DNA of 64,000 nucleotides from Desulfobacterium sp. (GTDB lineage Bacteria; Desulfobacterota; Desulfobacteria; Desulfobacterales; Desulfobacteraceae). Below the pieces are notes generated by a model, which was not told the origin of the DNA, searched no databases, and saw nothing but the letters and a program-made list of their open reading frames with translations. The stretch spans positions 1-64,000 of the forward strand of contig JAEINR010000011.1 in the NCBI GenBank assembly GCA_016342325.1, read 5' to 3'. Positions 26,316 through 36,709 of this stretch are shown here, piece after piece; position 1 is the first letter of the stretch, and every line of letters begins with the position of its first letter. The translations under genes were made by a program, and so were the position numbers.

Positions 26316-29115
26316 CCATGTCCCCGTCCCCATCATCCAGTATCTCTCTGATTTTCGCGGCCAGGGCCTCCAGGGTGAACGGTTTTTGCAAAAATCCATT
26401 ACAACCTTGATTCATGATCTCGTTTGCCTGGCCCTTGATGCTGTAACCACTGGAAAGAAGCACCTTGACCTTGGGATCCAGGATTTTCAAGCGTTGAAAC
26501 ACCTCTTTTGAGTTCATGCCGGGCATCACCAAGTCTAAAATAACAAGATCTATCCCAGGGGTGGTGGATTCAAAAAAATCCAGGGCCGCTCTGCCGTTGG
26601 TGGCCGTCAAAGCACTATACCCCAGAATCTCCAGCATCTCCTCTCCGACCTCCAGCACCATTGCTTCATCATCGACAAAAAGAACGGTCCCTGTCCCCTT
26701 CAACAACTCCGGTGGGGCCTGGATCTCCTTGACAGCCTTGGATTCCGAGGCGGGAAGATGGATGAAAAAGGTGGTCCCCCTGCCCTCTTCGCTCTGGACA
26801 GTGATCATTCCCTGGTGGCTTCTGATGATTCCATAGACCGAGGCAAGGCCCAATCCCGTGCCCCTGCCCATGGTTTTGGTGGTAAAAAACGGCTCAAAGA
26901 TTCTCTGCCTGGTGGCCTCATCCATGCCGGAACCCGAGTCTGAAACCGTAACCAGCACATGGGGACCGGGTTTTAGCCCCAACGCGGCAGCAGGTTTTTC
27001 TTCAAGGATCAGGTTTTCGATCCCAAGCCTTAATTGCCCTCCCCCTTCCATGGCCTGCCCTGCATTGACAAAAAGGTTCAGCAGTACCTGCTTCATCTGT
27101 CCCGTGTCCGCCTCAACCGCCCAGAGATCATCGCCATAGGTTTCTATAATGGAAATCTCTTTTCTGGCGCTTCCAAACAGGTGGATGCTGTGGGCGATCA
27201 ATTCCTTCAGGTCAACGGGCTTGACCTCATAATTTCCCTCCCGGGCAAAACCGAGCAGTTGCTTGGTCAGGCCGGCGCCGTCCTGTACATGGTCCTGGAT
27301 CGCCTTGAGTTTTTCACCGTAGGGATGGGCGTCCCCCATTTTTCTCAGCACCATGGCGGCACACCCCTGTATCCCCATCAGAAGATTGTTGAAATCGTGG
27401 GCAATACCGCCGGCCAGGGTGCCAAGGGCCTCCATTCTCTGGGCCTGGTGAAGCTGCTCCTCCAACCGTGCCCGGTGTTTCTCGCTCTCCATTCGAAAAC
27501 TGATGTCCCGTACCGCAGCCACCTGGGCCTCTCTGCCATTCCACACAATATGACTTGCCATGATCTCCACGGGGAACACGGTTCCGTCTTTTTTTCTATG
27601 GTGTTGAATGGGCACCTGCTTCACCTGGTCAAGGGTGGCCTGCCGGGTCTTATCCGGTTCTGCCGAAAGATCGGTGTTTCTCATCCTGGAGAGTTCATCC
27701 TTGCCGTATCCGTAAAGGCGGGCGGCAGCACCGTTCGTTTCAAGGATGTGTCCCTTCTCGTTATCAATCAGGAAAATGGCATCCGATTCCAGTTCAAACA
27801 GGGTGCGATACTTTTCTTCACTGGCCCTGGAGGCCTCTTCGCTCTTTTCAAGGGCGTTCCATGCGATCCGACGTTGCTCCATCATTGTGTTGGCCGACCT
27901 TGCAAGGGAGCGAAACTCGCTGAAATAGACCGTGTCCGGATCGATGCTCAATCCTTGGGTCGCAGCTTTCTCAAAAAATCCGGTGAACATGTCGATGTTG
28001 TTCTTAAGTTTGATGGCAAGGAAGTGGGCAAACAGCCAGATGAGACTGCAGATGAGGCCAAGAACGAAAAAAAGATGAATGAAAAACGCCTTGATGTTGT
28101 TCCGGGTTTTTTTTTGCATTTGAGCGATGGCTTTTTCCATGTCGTCCACATAAAGGCCGGTTCCCACATACCACTGCCATTCCGGGAGACCCACGGCATA
28201 GGAGAGTTTCTGCGACCCACTTTGCCGATGCCCCTTTGGCATCCCATAGGAGACAAAACCAGCCCCTGATCTGGACACCCGGATCAGTTCCCGGACAATG
28301 GATGCGCCACTGGCACCGGGGGTCTGGAGCATGTTTCCCCCCTGGTTCGGTCCTGCAAGGCTGAGTCCCTTCCAGGTACCGACAAAGATGTAGTTGCCGG
28401 CTTGGCCCTCTATTTTTCTAATCCGGGCAAGGATCTCCTCCTTGATCTCCCTCTCTTCGTCAACCAGGTATTTGCCGTTGCCGATGACCCAGTCAAGGGG
28501 CTTGAAATATTTAACATAGGAGGTCTTGGGCGTCTGCTCACCCGGGTTTTCCGGCCTGTTCCAGTGGTAGGACACAAACCCTTCCCCTGTTTTGGATCGT
28601 GCCGTTGCAAGGATATTTTTAACAAGAAAATTACCGGTGCCGTCTTTAAAATCGATGATGCTGGACCCTTCAAGTTCCGGATTATTGCGGTTTACCCGTT
28701 CAACTCCAGCCATATCCTCGACAAAATAATAGCCCTGCCCATCGTCCCAGGTTGCAGCAAACAATGCGTCATGGACCCGTTTTTTTATGGTTTCAAGGGA
28801 GGCGGTGTCTTTGTTGGCTTCATAGATATAAGAGGCGATGGCATGGGCCTCCAGGGTTCTGGACTTGACCTCACTTTTAAGGCGCTCCTGGGCCAGGGAA
28901 TTTTTATGTTCAATGTAGGAAACCACCGCTTCCACCTCGGACCGGAGGGTTTGTTTGCTCGACGCCAGATAGTCCTTCCTGATCTCAGCGGATTTCGTTT
29001 TGAGATGGTTTAACGGTTGAACCACTTCAAGGTAGCCGACCCCCAACACAAAAAGTAGTGAAAACAAGGTGATGCTGTGGACATAAACGTTGATCAGACT
29101 CTTCTGTTTTTTCAT
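26305..29115 (-). CDS. Hybrid sensor histidine kinase (double Cache, PAS, HisKA, HATPase, receiver)
   Basis: 936 residues. TM1 about 12-30 and TM2 about 342-368 enclose a periplasmic region with two Cache-like units (motifs [10 protein letters not shown] and [13 protein letters not shown], repeated as [17 protein letters not shown]). After a linker comes a PAS domain (about 432-545), then HisKA with phospho-acceptor His573 in [11 protein letters not shown]. HATPase motifs are [19 protein letters not shown] and [16 protein letters not shown]-terminal receiver (about 808-928) has VLFVDDE, phospho-acceptor Asp861 in ILDLVMPGM and the KPF lysine. All catalytic residues are present. Ligand and output partner are unknown; no DNA-binding regulator lies adjacent. 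Confidence 0.93.
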   Translation of the reverse strand: MKKQKSLINVYVHSITLFSLLFVLGVGYLEVVQPLNHLKTKSAEIRKDYLASSKQTLRSEVEAVVSYIEHKNSLAQERLKSEVKSRTLEAHAIASYIYEANKDTASLETIKKRVHDALFAATWDDGQGYYFVEDMAGVERVNRNNPELEGSSIIDFKDGTGNFLVKNILATARSKTGEGFVSYHWNRPENPGEQTPKTSYVKYFKPLDWVIGNGKYLVDEEREIKEEILARIRKIEGQAGNYIFVGTWKGLSLAGPNQGGNMLQTPGASGASIVRELIRVSRSGAGFVSYGMPKGHRQSGSQKLSYAVGLPEWQWYVGTGLYVDDMEKAIAQMQKKTRNNIKAFFIHLFFVLGLICSLIWLFAHFLAIKLKNNIDMFTGFFEKAATQGLSIDPDTVYFSEFRSLARSANTMMEQRRIAWNALEKSEEASRASEEKYRTLFELESDAIFLIDNEKGHILETNGAAARLYGYGKDELSRMRNTDLSAEPDKTRQATLDQVKQVPIQHHRKKDGTVFPVEIMASHIVWNGREAQVAAVRDISFRMESEKHRARLEEQLHQAQRMEALGTLAGGIAHDFNNLLMGIQGCAAMVLRKMGDAHPYGEKLKAIQDHVQDGAGLTKQLLGFAREGNYEVKPVDLKELIAHSIHLFGSARKEISIIETYGDDLWAVEADTGQMKQVLLNLFVNAGQAMEGGGQLRLGIENLILEEKPAAALGLKPGPHVLVTVSDSGSGMDEATRQRIFEPFFTTKTMGRGTGLGLASVYGIIRSHQGMITVQSEEGRGTTFFIHLPASESKAVKEIQAPPELLKGTGTVLFVDDEAMVLEVGEEMLEILGYSALTATNGRAALDFFESTTPGIDLVILDLVMPGMNSKEVFQRLKILDPKVKVLLSSGYSIKGQANEIMNQGCNGFLQKPFTLEALAAKIREILDDGDGDMVRT

Positions 29116-29325
29116 CCGGTGATCCTGGAATATTTAAATGCGGACCTGGCAGATGATTCGCAGTGGGTCCATTTTGAAAAGGCGATTATTTCCATGACAG
29201 CCTTTAAACCATAAAAGACCCGCCATGAAAAGGGAAATATCGTAAAGATCTTTGGGTTCGGGCGTCCCCTGCTCGCCTGACAGATCAGACAACTTTTTTG
29301 GTTTTGCCTTGTTCAATGTTAGGCT

Positions 29326-31023
29326 TTAGGCTTTGTTGCCCCAGGACGTGTCCATGTCAATAATGTCCACGCCTGAGAGGTAGCGCTTGGACTTGTACTC
29401 GGTGATCCGGGTCATCCTGCTTATTAGAACAGACAACCGGTCAAGATTCCGCGTGATGATCTCGAGATCCTCCAGGGCCTGCCCGGAAGCCTGGAGATCT
29501 TTTTTCATAAGCGTTGCCGCCGAAAGAACGATGGCCAGGGGATTGTTCAGTTCATGGGCCACGGTGCCGGCCATTTCCACGACACCCTGGAGTCTCTCCC
29601 TGTTCCGCAGCTCCTTTCGCAGCCGCACATGGTCGGTAATATCCCGGATGGTGCCAATAATAAAGTCGATCTGACCGTCGTCATGGTGCCGGTACATGGG
29701 GGTGGCCATCACCTCCAGGTAGAACTCGCCTGTGTCATCCGCCACCTTTGTCGTAAAGGAGACGGTTTTGGCACCCTCCTTCAATCGTCTCAACAGCTTT
29801 TCCCTGGATTCACCGATCCTGAGGATCTTGTCAAAATGCCTGCCAATCACCTGGGGCTCTGCCATGGCGTGGTTTTTCAAAAACACCTTATTGACCATCA
29901 CGATCCTGTAATCGCTGTCCAGCACAAAGAGGTCCGCTTTGAGCCCGTCAAAGATGTTCTGGAGAAACTGCTCATGGCGTTCCAGCTGGGCGACCAGGGC
30001 CATTTTTTTCTCAAAATTCATGGAGTTGCGGATGGCAATCCCCCCCTGCTCACCAATGGCCATGGCAAAACTGACTTCGGCATCGGAGAACCGTCGTTTC
30101 TGGGAGGTCAAGAGCCTTAAGATACCGATGATCTTCTTGTCCACCACAATGGGAATGGCAAGAATGCTTCCCACCTGTTCCCGCCGTGTTTCCTCGGGAT
30201 AACGAATCCTCGGATCCCGGGTCGCATCGAAGATAAATACCGACTCTCCCCTGAGGGCGTGGCGGGTGGAGATGTCGTCATCGATACTGCCCCGCTCAAG
30301 ATAGCGACGGCTCAATCCCGAGGAAGCCATCAGTTGAAGCCGGTCGGAAACAGGGTCGAGCAGGCGTATTGAGCATCCTTTCAACTCCATGACCCGGGGA
30401 AGCTCTTTAACGATCATGTCCAGGACTTCGTCCAGCTGCAGGGTACCGTTGATGGCCTTGCCAATCTCGTTAAGGGTCTTGAAGTAACTGAGCTGACGCA
30501 TACTGTCGCCATGGATTCTTGCATTTTCAATGGCAATGCCGCACTGTTGGGCCAATGCCTTGACAAAGGAGATCTCACTCTTTTTAAACCGGTGGGGAGT
30601 TCTTGAAATCAGCCGGAGCACCCCCCGTACCTGCTGGTGGAACACGATGGGGGTGACAAGAATGCTTTTGACACCTTCCTTGCGGGCGTACTTGGCGTAG
30701 CGGGTGCAAGGATCCGTTGTTGCATCCCAAACAGCCACCGGCTTTCCGGTCAGGGCCGTGACCACGCTCTTTTCGGCATCAATGGGTCCCCGGTTCAAAT
30801 AATCCTGGCCCAGGCCGTGGGCTGCCACCAGCTGAAGTCTGTTCTCCTGGGGATCGAGGAGCCTCACCGTGGCAGCATCCAGTCCCAGGACCGTTGGAAT
30901 TTTTTCAACAATGAGGTTGAGCACGGCCTCAACATCAAAGGTGGAGGTGAGGGCATGGGTCACCTCCTGGAAGAGGGAAAGGTAACGGTCCTGTACGGAG
31001 TTGTGGCTGGATGATAACGGCAA
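29326..31023 (-). CDS. GAF-GAF-PAS-HisKA protein lacking a kinase ATPase domain
   Basis: 565 residues from a TTG at 31023, preceded by a GGGGG run 5 bases upstream; the TTG lies one base after the recD stop. Two tandem GAF domains (about residues 25-180 and 190-340) share the repeated motif pair VRLLDPQENRLQLVA / IRLLDPVSDRLQLMA. A PAS domain follows (about 355-470). The C-terminus has a HisKA dimerisation helix with GTVAHELNNPLAIVLSAA, but the protein stops about 70 residues later with no N, G1, F or G2 box of an HATPase. It therefore may be a phospho-acceptor or signal scaffold needing a partner kinase. The link to recCBD is by position only. Confidence 0.8.
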   Translation of the reverse strand: MPLSSSHNSVQDRYLSLFQEVTHALTSTFDVEAVLNLIVEKIPTVLGLDAATVRLLDPQENRLQLVAAHGLGQDYLNRGPIDAEKSVVTALTGKPVAVWDATTDPCTRYAKYARKEGVKSILVTPIVFHQQVRGVLRLISRTPHRFKKSEISFVKALAQQCGIAIENARIHGDSMRQLSYFKTLNEIGKAINGTLQLDEVLDMIVKELPRVMELKGCSIRLLDPVSDRLQLMASSGLSRRYLERGSIDDDISTRHALRGESVFIFDATRDPRIRYPEETRREQVGSILAIPIVVDKKIIGILRLLTSQKRRFSDAEVSFAMAIGEQGGIAIRNSMNFEKKMALVAQLERHEQFLQNIFDGLKADLFVLDSDYRIVMVNKVFLKNHAMAEPQVIGRHFDKILRIGESREKLLRRLKEGAKTVSFTTKVADDTGEFYLEVMATPMYRHHDDGQIDFIIGTIRDITDHVRLRKELRNRERLQGVVEMAGTVAHELNNPLAIVLSAATLMKKDLQASGQALEDLEIITRNLDRLSVLISRMTRITEYKSKRYLSGVDIIDMDTSWGNKA

Positions 31024-31024
31024 T

Positions 31025-33016
31025 TTAAACCCCCAATTTTGCAGCAAGGCCCGAGGCCCTGTGGGTCCGCTGCCCAACGGCTGCTGCCAGGAGATTCACA
31101 GACGGGCTTGCCAGGGTAAACCAGGAGCGGGCCCGGGTGATCCCGGTATAAACCAGTTCCCGGGTCAGCACCGGGCTCATGGTGTCCGGCAGCACCAGGA
31201 CCGTGTGGTCAAACTCCGACCCCTGGGATTTATGCACGGTCATGGCATAGACAGTCTCCACCTCCCCAAGCCGGGAAGGCAGCACCCGTTTCAGGGATCC
31301 GTCGGCCATGGGGAAGACCATCCTCAGGCCCTGGATGCCGGGATTTCGCTCATCCGCAACGTCAAGGACGATACCGATATCCCCGTTCATCAGGCCCAGG
31401 CTGTAATCATTGCGGGTAACAAGGACCGGACGGCCCGGATACCACCCCTGGGTCGACTGAATCAGTCCGGCTTTATAAAGGATGTTGGCGGTGGTTCCAT
31501 TGAGTCCCTGAACTCCCCAATCCCCTTTGCGAAGGGGGGTCAACAGCTGAAAACGGTTGAAGCTTGCAAGAACCGCCCGGAGCCAGGCGGTCTCCGACGC
31601 CCATTCCCCCGGCCCCTTGGAAATGATTTCAAGGTAGGCCCGGTACCCCACCGGTTGGGCCGTGGCCTTGACCTTGCCAAACGCCTTGGGGTTGCCGTCC
31701 AGCACCAGGCGTCGGAACCCAGCATCTTCACAAGACGTTATCCCCAGGCGGGAAATATCGGGAAAGCCCTGGTTCCAGACATCATTCACCCCTTGGCCAT
31801 CCCCCTGGTTGACCGTTCGTGCAAGGGCGCCGATGCCGCTCTTTTCATCAAAACGGTGGCTCTTTCGCAGGACGACAATCTGCTGGTCAAGGTCACTGCC
31901 CGGCCCTGAATAGGATGATAACCCGTACCCGGTGGTCCCTTGGATCCAGGCAACGGTTTCAGGCCGGTAACAGGGATTCACAGCATTGGCGCACAGATCC
32001 CCAAGCACCGAACCTGCCTCCACCGAGGCGAGCTGATCCTTGTCCCCAAGGAGGATGAGCCGGGCCGTTGGCGGCAGGGCCGCAAGCAAAGAGTCCATCA
32101 TCTCAAGGTCGATCATGGACGCCTCGTCCACCACCAGAAGATCCACGTGGAGGCGGTTGTTCCGGTTGTGTTTAAAATTACGGGAATCGGGACGGGTGCC
32201 CAGGAGCCTATGAAGGGTTGAGACCTCCGTGGATATCTTTGTCCGGACCGCTTCAGGCAGCCGGTCGATTGCCGTGCTGATGGATTCCGTGAGCCGGGCC
32301 GCAGCCTTGCCCGTGGGGGCGGCCAGGCGAATCCTCAGCACCGTGCCCGCTTCCATGGCAAGTTCCTGGAGCAGGCCCAGGAGCTGAACCACGGTGGTGG
32401 TCTTTCCCGTGCCCGGTCCCCCGGAGATCACGCTAAAGGCGCTGGTTGCGGCAACGGTGGCGGCAACGCTCTGCCAGTGCACCTCCTGCTTATCCTTTTC
32501 TCCGGGGCTTCTCAAATCGGCAAAGATTTCATCCAGGCGCGCTTCCAGGTTGTCGGGCACGGAGAATTTCCGGCCAAGCCGCCCGAGGATCTCTTCGGCC
32601 ACCCGTTGGGTATAGTGCCAGTAACGGCGGAGATAAAGGCGACCCTGGTTCATCACCAGGGGGGTGTTGCCCGTGTCCGACCCCACAAGGGATGACGCCC
32701 CAAGGCTGTGTTTCCATTCTTCTTCAGTGATGTTGCAGAGCACCTCCGAGGGTTTCAAAGGCAGTTCCTCCCCGGTCTCCCCCTCGGGGGGAAGGGAGAG
32801 GGTGGCATCGGGATCGGCCAGGGCCCCGGCAAGATCAAGACAGATATGCCCCCGGCCAAGCTGGTGGCTGGCAAGGGCCGCCCCCAGGAGCACCAGGGGG
32901 GAAGCATCGGGGGCCTGTCGGCTTAGAAACATCACAAAGGCGCTGTCAAGGGGCCGCAACCACCCCCGGGCCATCCAGGTCTGAACAAGCGCAAAGAATT
33001 CATCAGTGGTCATCAT
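31025..33016 (-). CDS. recD: Exodeoxyribonuclease V alpha subunit (RecD)
   Basis: 663 residues from the ATG at 33016, which has AAGGAGA before it and overlaps the recB stop by 14 bases; a longer frame from 33055 was rejected. SF1B helicase motifs: Walker A SGGPGTGKTTTVVQLL, motif II LLVVDEASMIDLEMMDSL, RLILLGDKDQLASVEAGSVL, and C-terminal YAMTVHKSQGSEFDHTVLVL with ELVYTGITRAR. This is the 5'-3' helicase of RecBCD. Order recC-recB-recD with overlaps indicates one transcript. Slightly longer than E. coli RecD. Confidence 0.95.
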   Translation of the reverse strand: MMTTDEFFALVQTWMARGWLRPLDSAFVMFLSRQAPDASPLVLLGAALASHQLGRGHICLDLAGALADPDATLSLPPEGETGEELPLKPSEVLCNITEEEWKHSLGASSLVGSDTGNTPLVMNQGRLYLRRYWHYTQRVAEEILGRLGRKFSVPDNLEARLDEIFADLRSPGEKDKQEVHWQSVAATVAATSAFSVISGGPGTGKTTTVVQLLGLLQELAMEAGTVLRIRLAAPTGKAAARLTESISTAIDRLPEAVRTKISTEVSTLHRLLGTRPDSRNFKHNRNNRLHVDLLVVDEASMIDLEMMDSLLAALPPTARLILLGDKDQLASVEAGSVLGDLCANAVNPCYRPETVAWIQGTTGYGLSSYSGPGSDLDQQIVVLRKSHRFDEKSGIGALARTVNQGDGQGVNDVWNQGFPDISRLGITSCEDAGFRRLVLDGNPKAFGKVKATAQPVGYRAYLEIISKGPGEWASETAWLRAVLASFNRFQLLTPLRKGDWGVQGLNGTTANILYKAGLIQSTQGWYPGRPVLVTRNDYSLGLMNGDIGIVLDVADERNPGIQGLRMVFPMADGSLKRVLPSRLGEVETVYAMTVHKSQGSEFDHTVLVLPDTMSPVLTRELVYTGITRARSWFTLASPSVNLLAAAVGQRTHRASGLAAKLGV

Positions 33017-36000
33017 GGGTATCTCCTTCTTGGAACAGGTGATCCAGGGCAGCAATCAGCTCTTTGGGGGGTTTGTCCACATAAACGCCCTGGCCCGAGC
33101 CATTGACGCCCCTCAGGAACAGATAAACCACCCCGCCCACATCACGGTCGTAGTCATAGTCCTTAAGCCTTGCCTTGAGCAGTCGGTGCAGGGCAAGGGT
33201 ATAGAGCACATATTGAAGATCGTACCGATGCTCCAGCATGGCGTTGGCCATGGCCTCGGTCCCGTAGGCGGCTTCGGTATCCCCCAGGTGGTTGGACTTG
33301 TAATCAAGGACGAAATAGCGTTCTTCAAAACAGAAAACAAGGTCGATGAATCCCTTGAGCATGCCGTTCACCCGGTCTTCCCTTAACTCCGGCCGGACTT
33401 GTCCCGGTAGAACCGAATCCCCGACCAGACGGTCGAGCTTTCGGATGTCCACCCCATGGGCTGCGAGCATGAACTCCATCTCAGCCTTGCACTGGTCCTG
33501 GGCAAGGTCCGACAGTTTCAGGGTTTTCCCGGCCTTCATGGTCTGCATGGTTTCCATGGCCGGACCAGCCAGGGTCAGCTCCACCCGGACAAGTTCCATG
33601 AGCCAATCGGTCAAAACGTCGGCCCACTCCTCCCATCCCCGGCGTTGGCAGAGCTGGGTCACTTGCTTAAGGGTGGTGTCGCGGTCCGTGGCCACCCGGT
33701 CAAACCCATGGGTTGAAGCCTGTTCCAGGATATCGTGGAGAAAGGTTCCGGGTTCCGGCCCCCGTGCAAAGGTGTGGATGGATCGGGCATTGAGCTTCAC
33801 CTCCGGGGCCAGGCTCTCTTCGGTTTCCGCCTCCTGGAGCTGGTCCTGGGACGCACTGTCCGGGGAGTCAACACTGCCAGGTGAAAGCGTGGCAAGGGAG
33901 GTCCCATGTTCGGGCATGGACGCCCCTGTGAGAATGCCGGAGTAACTTGTGATCCGCCAGTTCCGGGGGACAGTACCGTTAAAGGCCCGGGCCGGGGCCA
34001 GGGTCACGGTTTCTTCACGTGGGACAAGGATCTCGGCTGACGGTTCCGGAAGCGCGTTGATGGCCAGGCACCCGCAATCCCCCTTGAAATCGTGGAGAAT
34101 CGAGGAGAGCTCCGCCGTGCCGATCATCTTATCCCCTGAAAGCAGGTAGCCAAGGCCCGACTGGTGGAGGGTGGTGGTTTCCCCGGATTTCTTGGTTGTC
34201 TTGCCCATCACCCCGATGCCGAGCCAGCAGGCGTACCTGGGCCGGGTCAGGGCAACATAGAGCATCCTTAAGTCCTCGGCCAAACGCTCCCGGTCGGCCT
34301 GTTCAAGGGCCTCCTCCCCCGGGTTCACCACCATTTTAACCCCTCCCTGGTCATCATGGAACTTGACCATGGGAGAATTCCGGGAGGTGAGCTTGCGACA
34401 GGTACAGATAAACGGCAGGAACACCAGTGGATACTCCAGGCCCTTGGATTTATGGATGGTGACCACCCTGACCAGCTCATCGTCGCTTTCAAGGCGCAGG
34501 ATCTCGTCGTCAACACCGCCCTCGGGATTCTCGATCCGACCGGCCAGCCACCGGATCACCCCCTGCTCTCCGTCAAGGGTTGCGGCGGCGGTCTGGATCA
34601 TTTCGGCCAGGTGGAGAAGGTTGGTCAGCTGCCGTTCGCCAAAGGGTTTTGCCAGAAGCCGGGCCGCCACATTAAACTCAACAAGCAGGGTGCGCACCAT
34701 GGGAAGCACCCCCTGGGTGCGCCAGATCTTCTGACAATTTTTAAATCGCTGGAGTTCGGCCTCCCAGGCCAGCTCGTCATTGTTCAACCGGTCAAGGGTC
34801 GTAAGGGAAAGATCCAGCATCGGGGTGGCCAGGGCCGTTCGCAGCACCGGGTCGTTTGTGGGATCGGAGCAGGCCCGGAGAAGATAGAGCAGGGAAACCG
34901 CTTCCTGGCTGTCAAACACCGACTCCCGGTCCGAGAGGTAGACCGATCTCACCCGCCTTTTTTCAAGGGCGTTTCGAATGGCACGGGCTTCCATGCCGTC
35001 CCGTACCAGCACGGCAATGTCCGACGGCCGAAGGGGGGTAAGTACGTCCTTATCCTGGAATCCTGCCCCACAGGGCAACGTCTGGCCAAGGTTCAGGAGC
35101 CGGACGATCTCGGACGCCCCAGCCTCTGCATTCCGGGCAAGATAACCGTCCGGGCCGGTCTTTTTAATGGGTTCATCCTGGTCCATCTGCCACAGGGTCA
35201 CAGGCGGTGCTACTTCACCTTCCACCATGAATTCCTCAGGTCGTCCCTGGGCGGCCACCTTGTCAAAGGGGATATCGTCCTTGAACAGGAAGGCGCCGTC
35301 GGGAAATATAGCCGCCCGGCCAAACATTTGGTTCACGGCGTCCACCATGCCCTGGGTAGAGCGATAATTTTTCTCCAGGGTGTAATGGCGTCCCCGGGTA
35401 TCGTTCCTGGCCCCAAGATAGGTGTGGATGTCGGCCCCGCGAAAGGCGTAGATCGCCTGCTTGGGATCCCCGATCATGAACAGGCCTGACGCCTCCCGGT
35501 CCAGATAGATGGTGCCAAAGGAAGCGTACTGCACGGGATCCGTGTCCTGGAACTCGTCGATCATGGCCACGGGAAACTGGCAACGGATCACGTCGGCAAG
35601 GCGACTGCTCTCCGGCCGGGCCAGGGCATCCCCCAGGCGGGTCAGAAGATCGTTAAACCCCATCCTGGAGAGCCGGGCCTTTGCTGCAATCACCCGGCGG
35701 TTGATCTCTGCTGCGGCATGGGAAACAAGGGCTTCCTTGACATCCAGGGAGTCCAGGAGCCCGTTCAATCGGTCAAGGGCGTCATAGGCCGGATGGGCAG
35801 GGGGATTCTTCTTCTTTGACACCCCGGCAACAAGGCCTGTGGTTGAGAATTTCTCCAGCACCTGGGGGTCCGGCAGGGGGCCTGCGCTGTTGACCCAGGT
35901 GTCCAGCTCCTGGATCCAACGCCCAAGGGATGCTTTTCGATACTTGTTGTTGTTCAAGCACTTGTCTGCCTGGGCGGTTACCACCAGGTCCACAGCTTGT

Positions 36001-36707
36001 TTATAGTCCAACGCCCAGACGTTCCGGGCTTCTTCAACCGCTTGCCTGCGTTGTTCAAGCATCTCAAAGGGGTTGGCACCATTCTTTTTCCCGGCATTGA
36101 CCAGGGGCATGGCCTGCTTCAACAGTTCCTGGGGGGTGGTGATTTTGGCCACGGCCTTGAACTCGGACAGCACCGCCTCGGTCCGGGGATAGAAGCCGGC
36201 ACGCCAGAAATCGCAGGCCGCCTCCTCCAAAAGATCCTGGTCGCTGGGGGCAAGTTCGAGATCAAACAGGGACAGGCTGTCAAAGGCGTGCTGGCGAAGC
36301 ATGCGCTGGCACCAGGCATGGATGGTGTGGATGGCGGATTCATCCATCCACTGGGCAGCCTGGTCAAGCAACATTGCCTTGCCCGGCCAGAGGTCGGGGG
36401 CATAATCATTCCTGAGGTCTTGAAGAAAGTCGTCCCCCTTCCCCATGCCCCGGAAAAAGGCCGCCGCTTCAGTGAGGCGACTTCGGATCCGCTCCCTGAG
36501 TTCTTCGGTGGCTGCATTGGTAAAGGTAACCACCAGGATCTCCGGCGGGGTCAACGCCCTTGCAAAGCCGTTCTCTTCTCCGCCGTGGCCCAGCACCAGG
36601 CGCAGGTACAAAGCAGCAATGGTATAGGTCTTGCCCGTTCCGGCACTGGCCTCGATGAGCCGGGTACCGTGGAGGGGAAAGGTGATGGGATTCAGTTTTT
36701 CTGCCAT
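33003..36707 (-). CDS. recB: Exodeoxyribonuclease V beta subunit (RecB)
   Basis: 1234 residues, close to E. coli RecB. UvrD-type helicase motifs: IEASAGTGKTYTIAALYLRL near the N-terminus, VTFTNAATEELRERI, MIDEFQDTDPVQYASF, IGDPKQAIYAFRGADI, LEKNYRSTQGMV and VTIHKSKGLEYPLVFLPF. The C-terminal RecB nuclease domain has GMLKGFIDLVF and FVLDYKSNHLG, with the metal-binding Asp and the catalytic Lys. It supplies the 3'-5' helicase and the nuclease of RecBCD, for double-strand break repair and degradation of linear DNA. It starts 2 bases after the recC stop. Confidence 0.96.
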   Translation of the reverse strand: MAEKLNPITFPLHGTRLIEASAGTGKTYTIAALYLRLVLGHGGEENGFARALTPPEILVVTFTNAATEELRERIRSRLTEAAAFFRGMGKGDDFLQDLRNDYAPDLWPGKAMLLDQAAQWMDESAIHTIHAWCQRMLRQHAFDSLSLFDLELAPSDQDLLEEAACDFWRAGFYPRTEAVLSEFKAVAKITTPQELLKQAMPLVNAGKKNGANPFEMLEQRRQAVEEARNVWALDYKQAVDLVVTAQADKCLNNNKYRKASLGRWIQELDTWVNSAGPLPDPQVLEKFSTTGLVAGVSKKKNPPAHPAYDALDRLNGLLDSLDVKEALVSHAAAEINRRVIAAKARLSRMGFNDLLTRLGDALARPESSRLADVIRCQFPVAMIDEFQDTDPVQYASFGTIYLDREASGLFMIGDPKQAIYAFRGADIHTYLGARNDTRGRHYTLEKNYRSTQGMVDAVNQMFGRAAIFPDGAFLFKDDIPFDKVAAQGRPEEFMVEGEVAPPVTLWQMDQDEPIKKTGPDGYLARNAEAGASEIVRLLNLGQTLPCGAGFQDKDVLTPLRPSDIAVLVRDGMEARAIRNALEKRRVRSVYLSDRESVFDSQEAVSLLYLLRACSDPTNDPVLRTALATPMLDLSLTTLDRLNNDELAWEAELQRFKNCQKIWRTQGVLPMVRTLLVEFNVAARLLAKPFGERQLTNLLHLAEMIQTAAATLDGEQGVIRWLAGRIENPEGGVDDEILRLESDDELVRVVTIHKSKGLEYPLVFLPFICTCRKLTSRNSPMVKFHDDQGGVKMVVNPGEEALEQADRERLAEDLRMLYVALTRPRYACWLGIGVMGKTTKKSGETTTLHQSGLGYLLSGDKMIGTAELSSILHDFKGDCGCLAINALPEPSAEILVPREETVTLAPARAFNGTVPRNWRITSYSGILTGASMPEHGTSLATLSPGSVDSPDSASQDQLQEAETEESLAPEVKLNARSIHTFARGPEPGTFLHDILEQASTHGFDRVATDRDTTLKQVTQLCQRRGWEEWADVLTDWLMELVRVELTLAGPAMETMQTMKAGKTLKLSDLAQDQCKAEMEFMLAAHGVDIRKLDRLVGDSVLPGQVRPELREDRVNGMLKGFIDLVFCFEERYFVLDYKSNHLGDTEAAYGTEAMANAMLEHRYDLQYVLYTLALHRLLKARLKDYDYDRDVGGVVYLFLRGVNGSGQGVYVDKPPKELIAALDHLFQEGDTHDDH

Positions 36708-36709
36708 GG

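Noticed and set aside
29134-29316. 60-codon minus-strand ORF between the two sensor genes
   Set aside because: It starts with TTG, lacks a ribosome binding site, and its composition shows no recognisable domain; it could be a remnant but coding is not supported.
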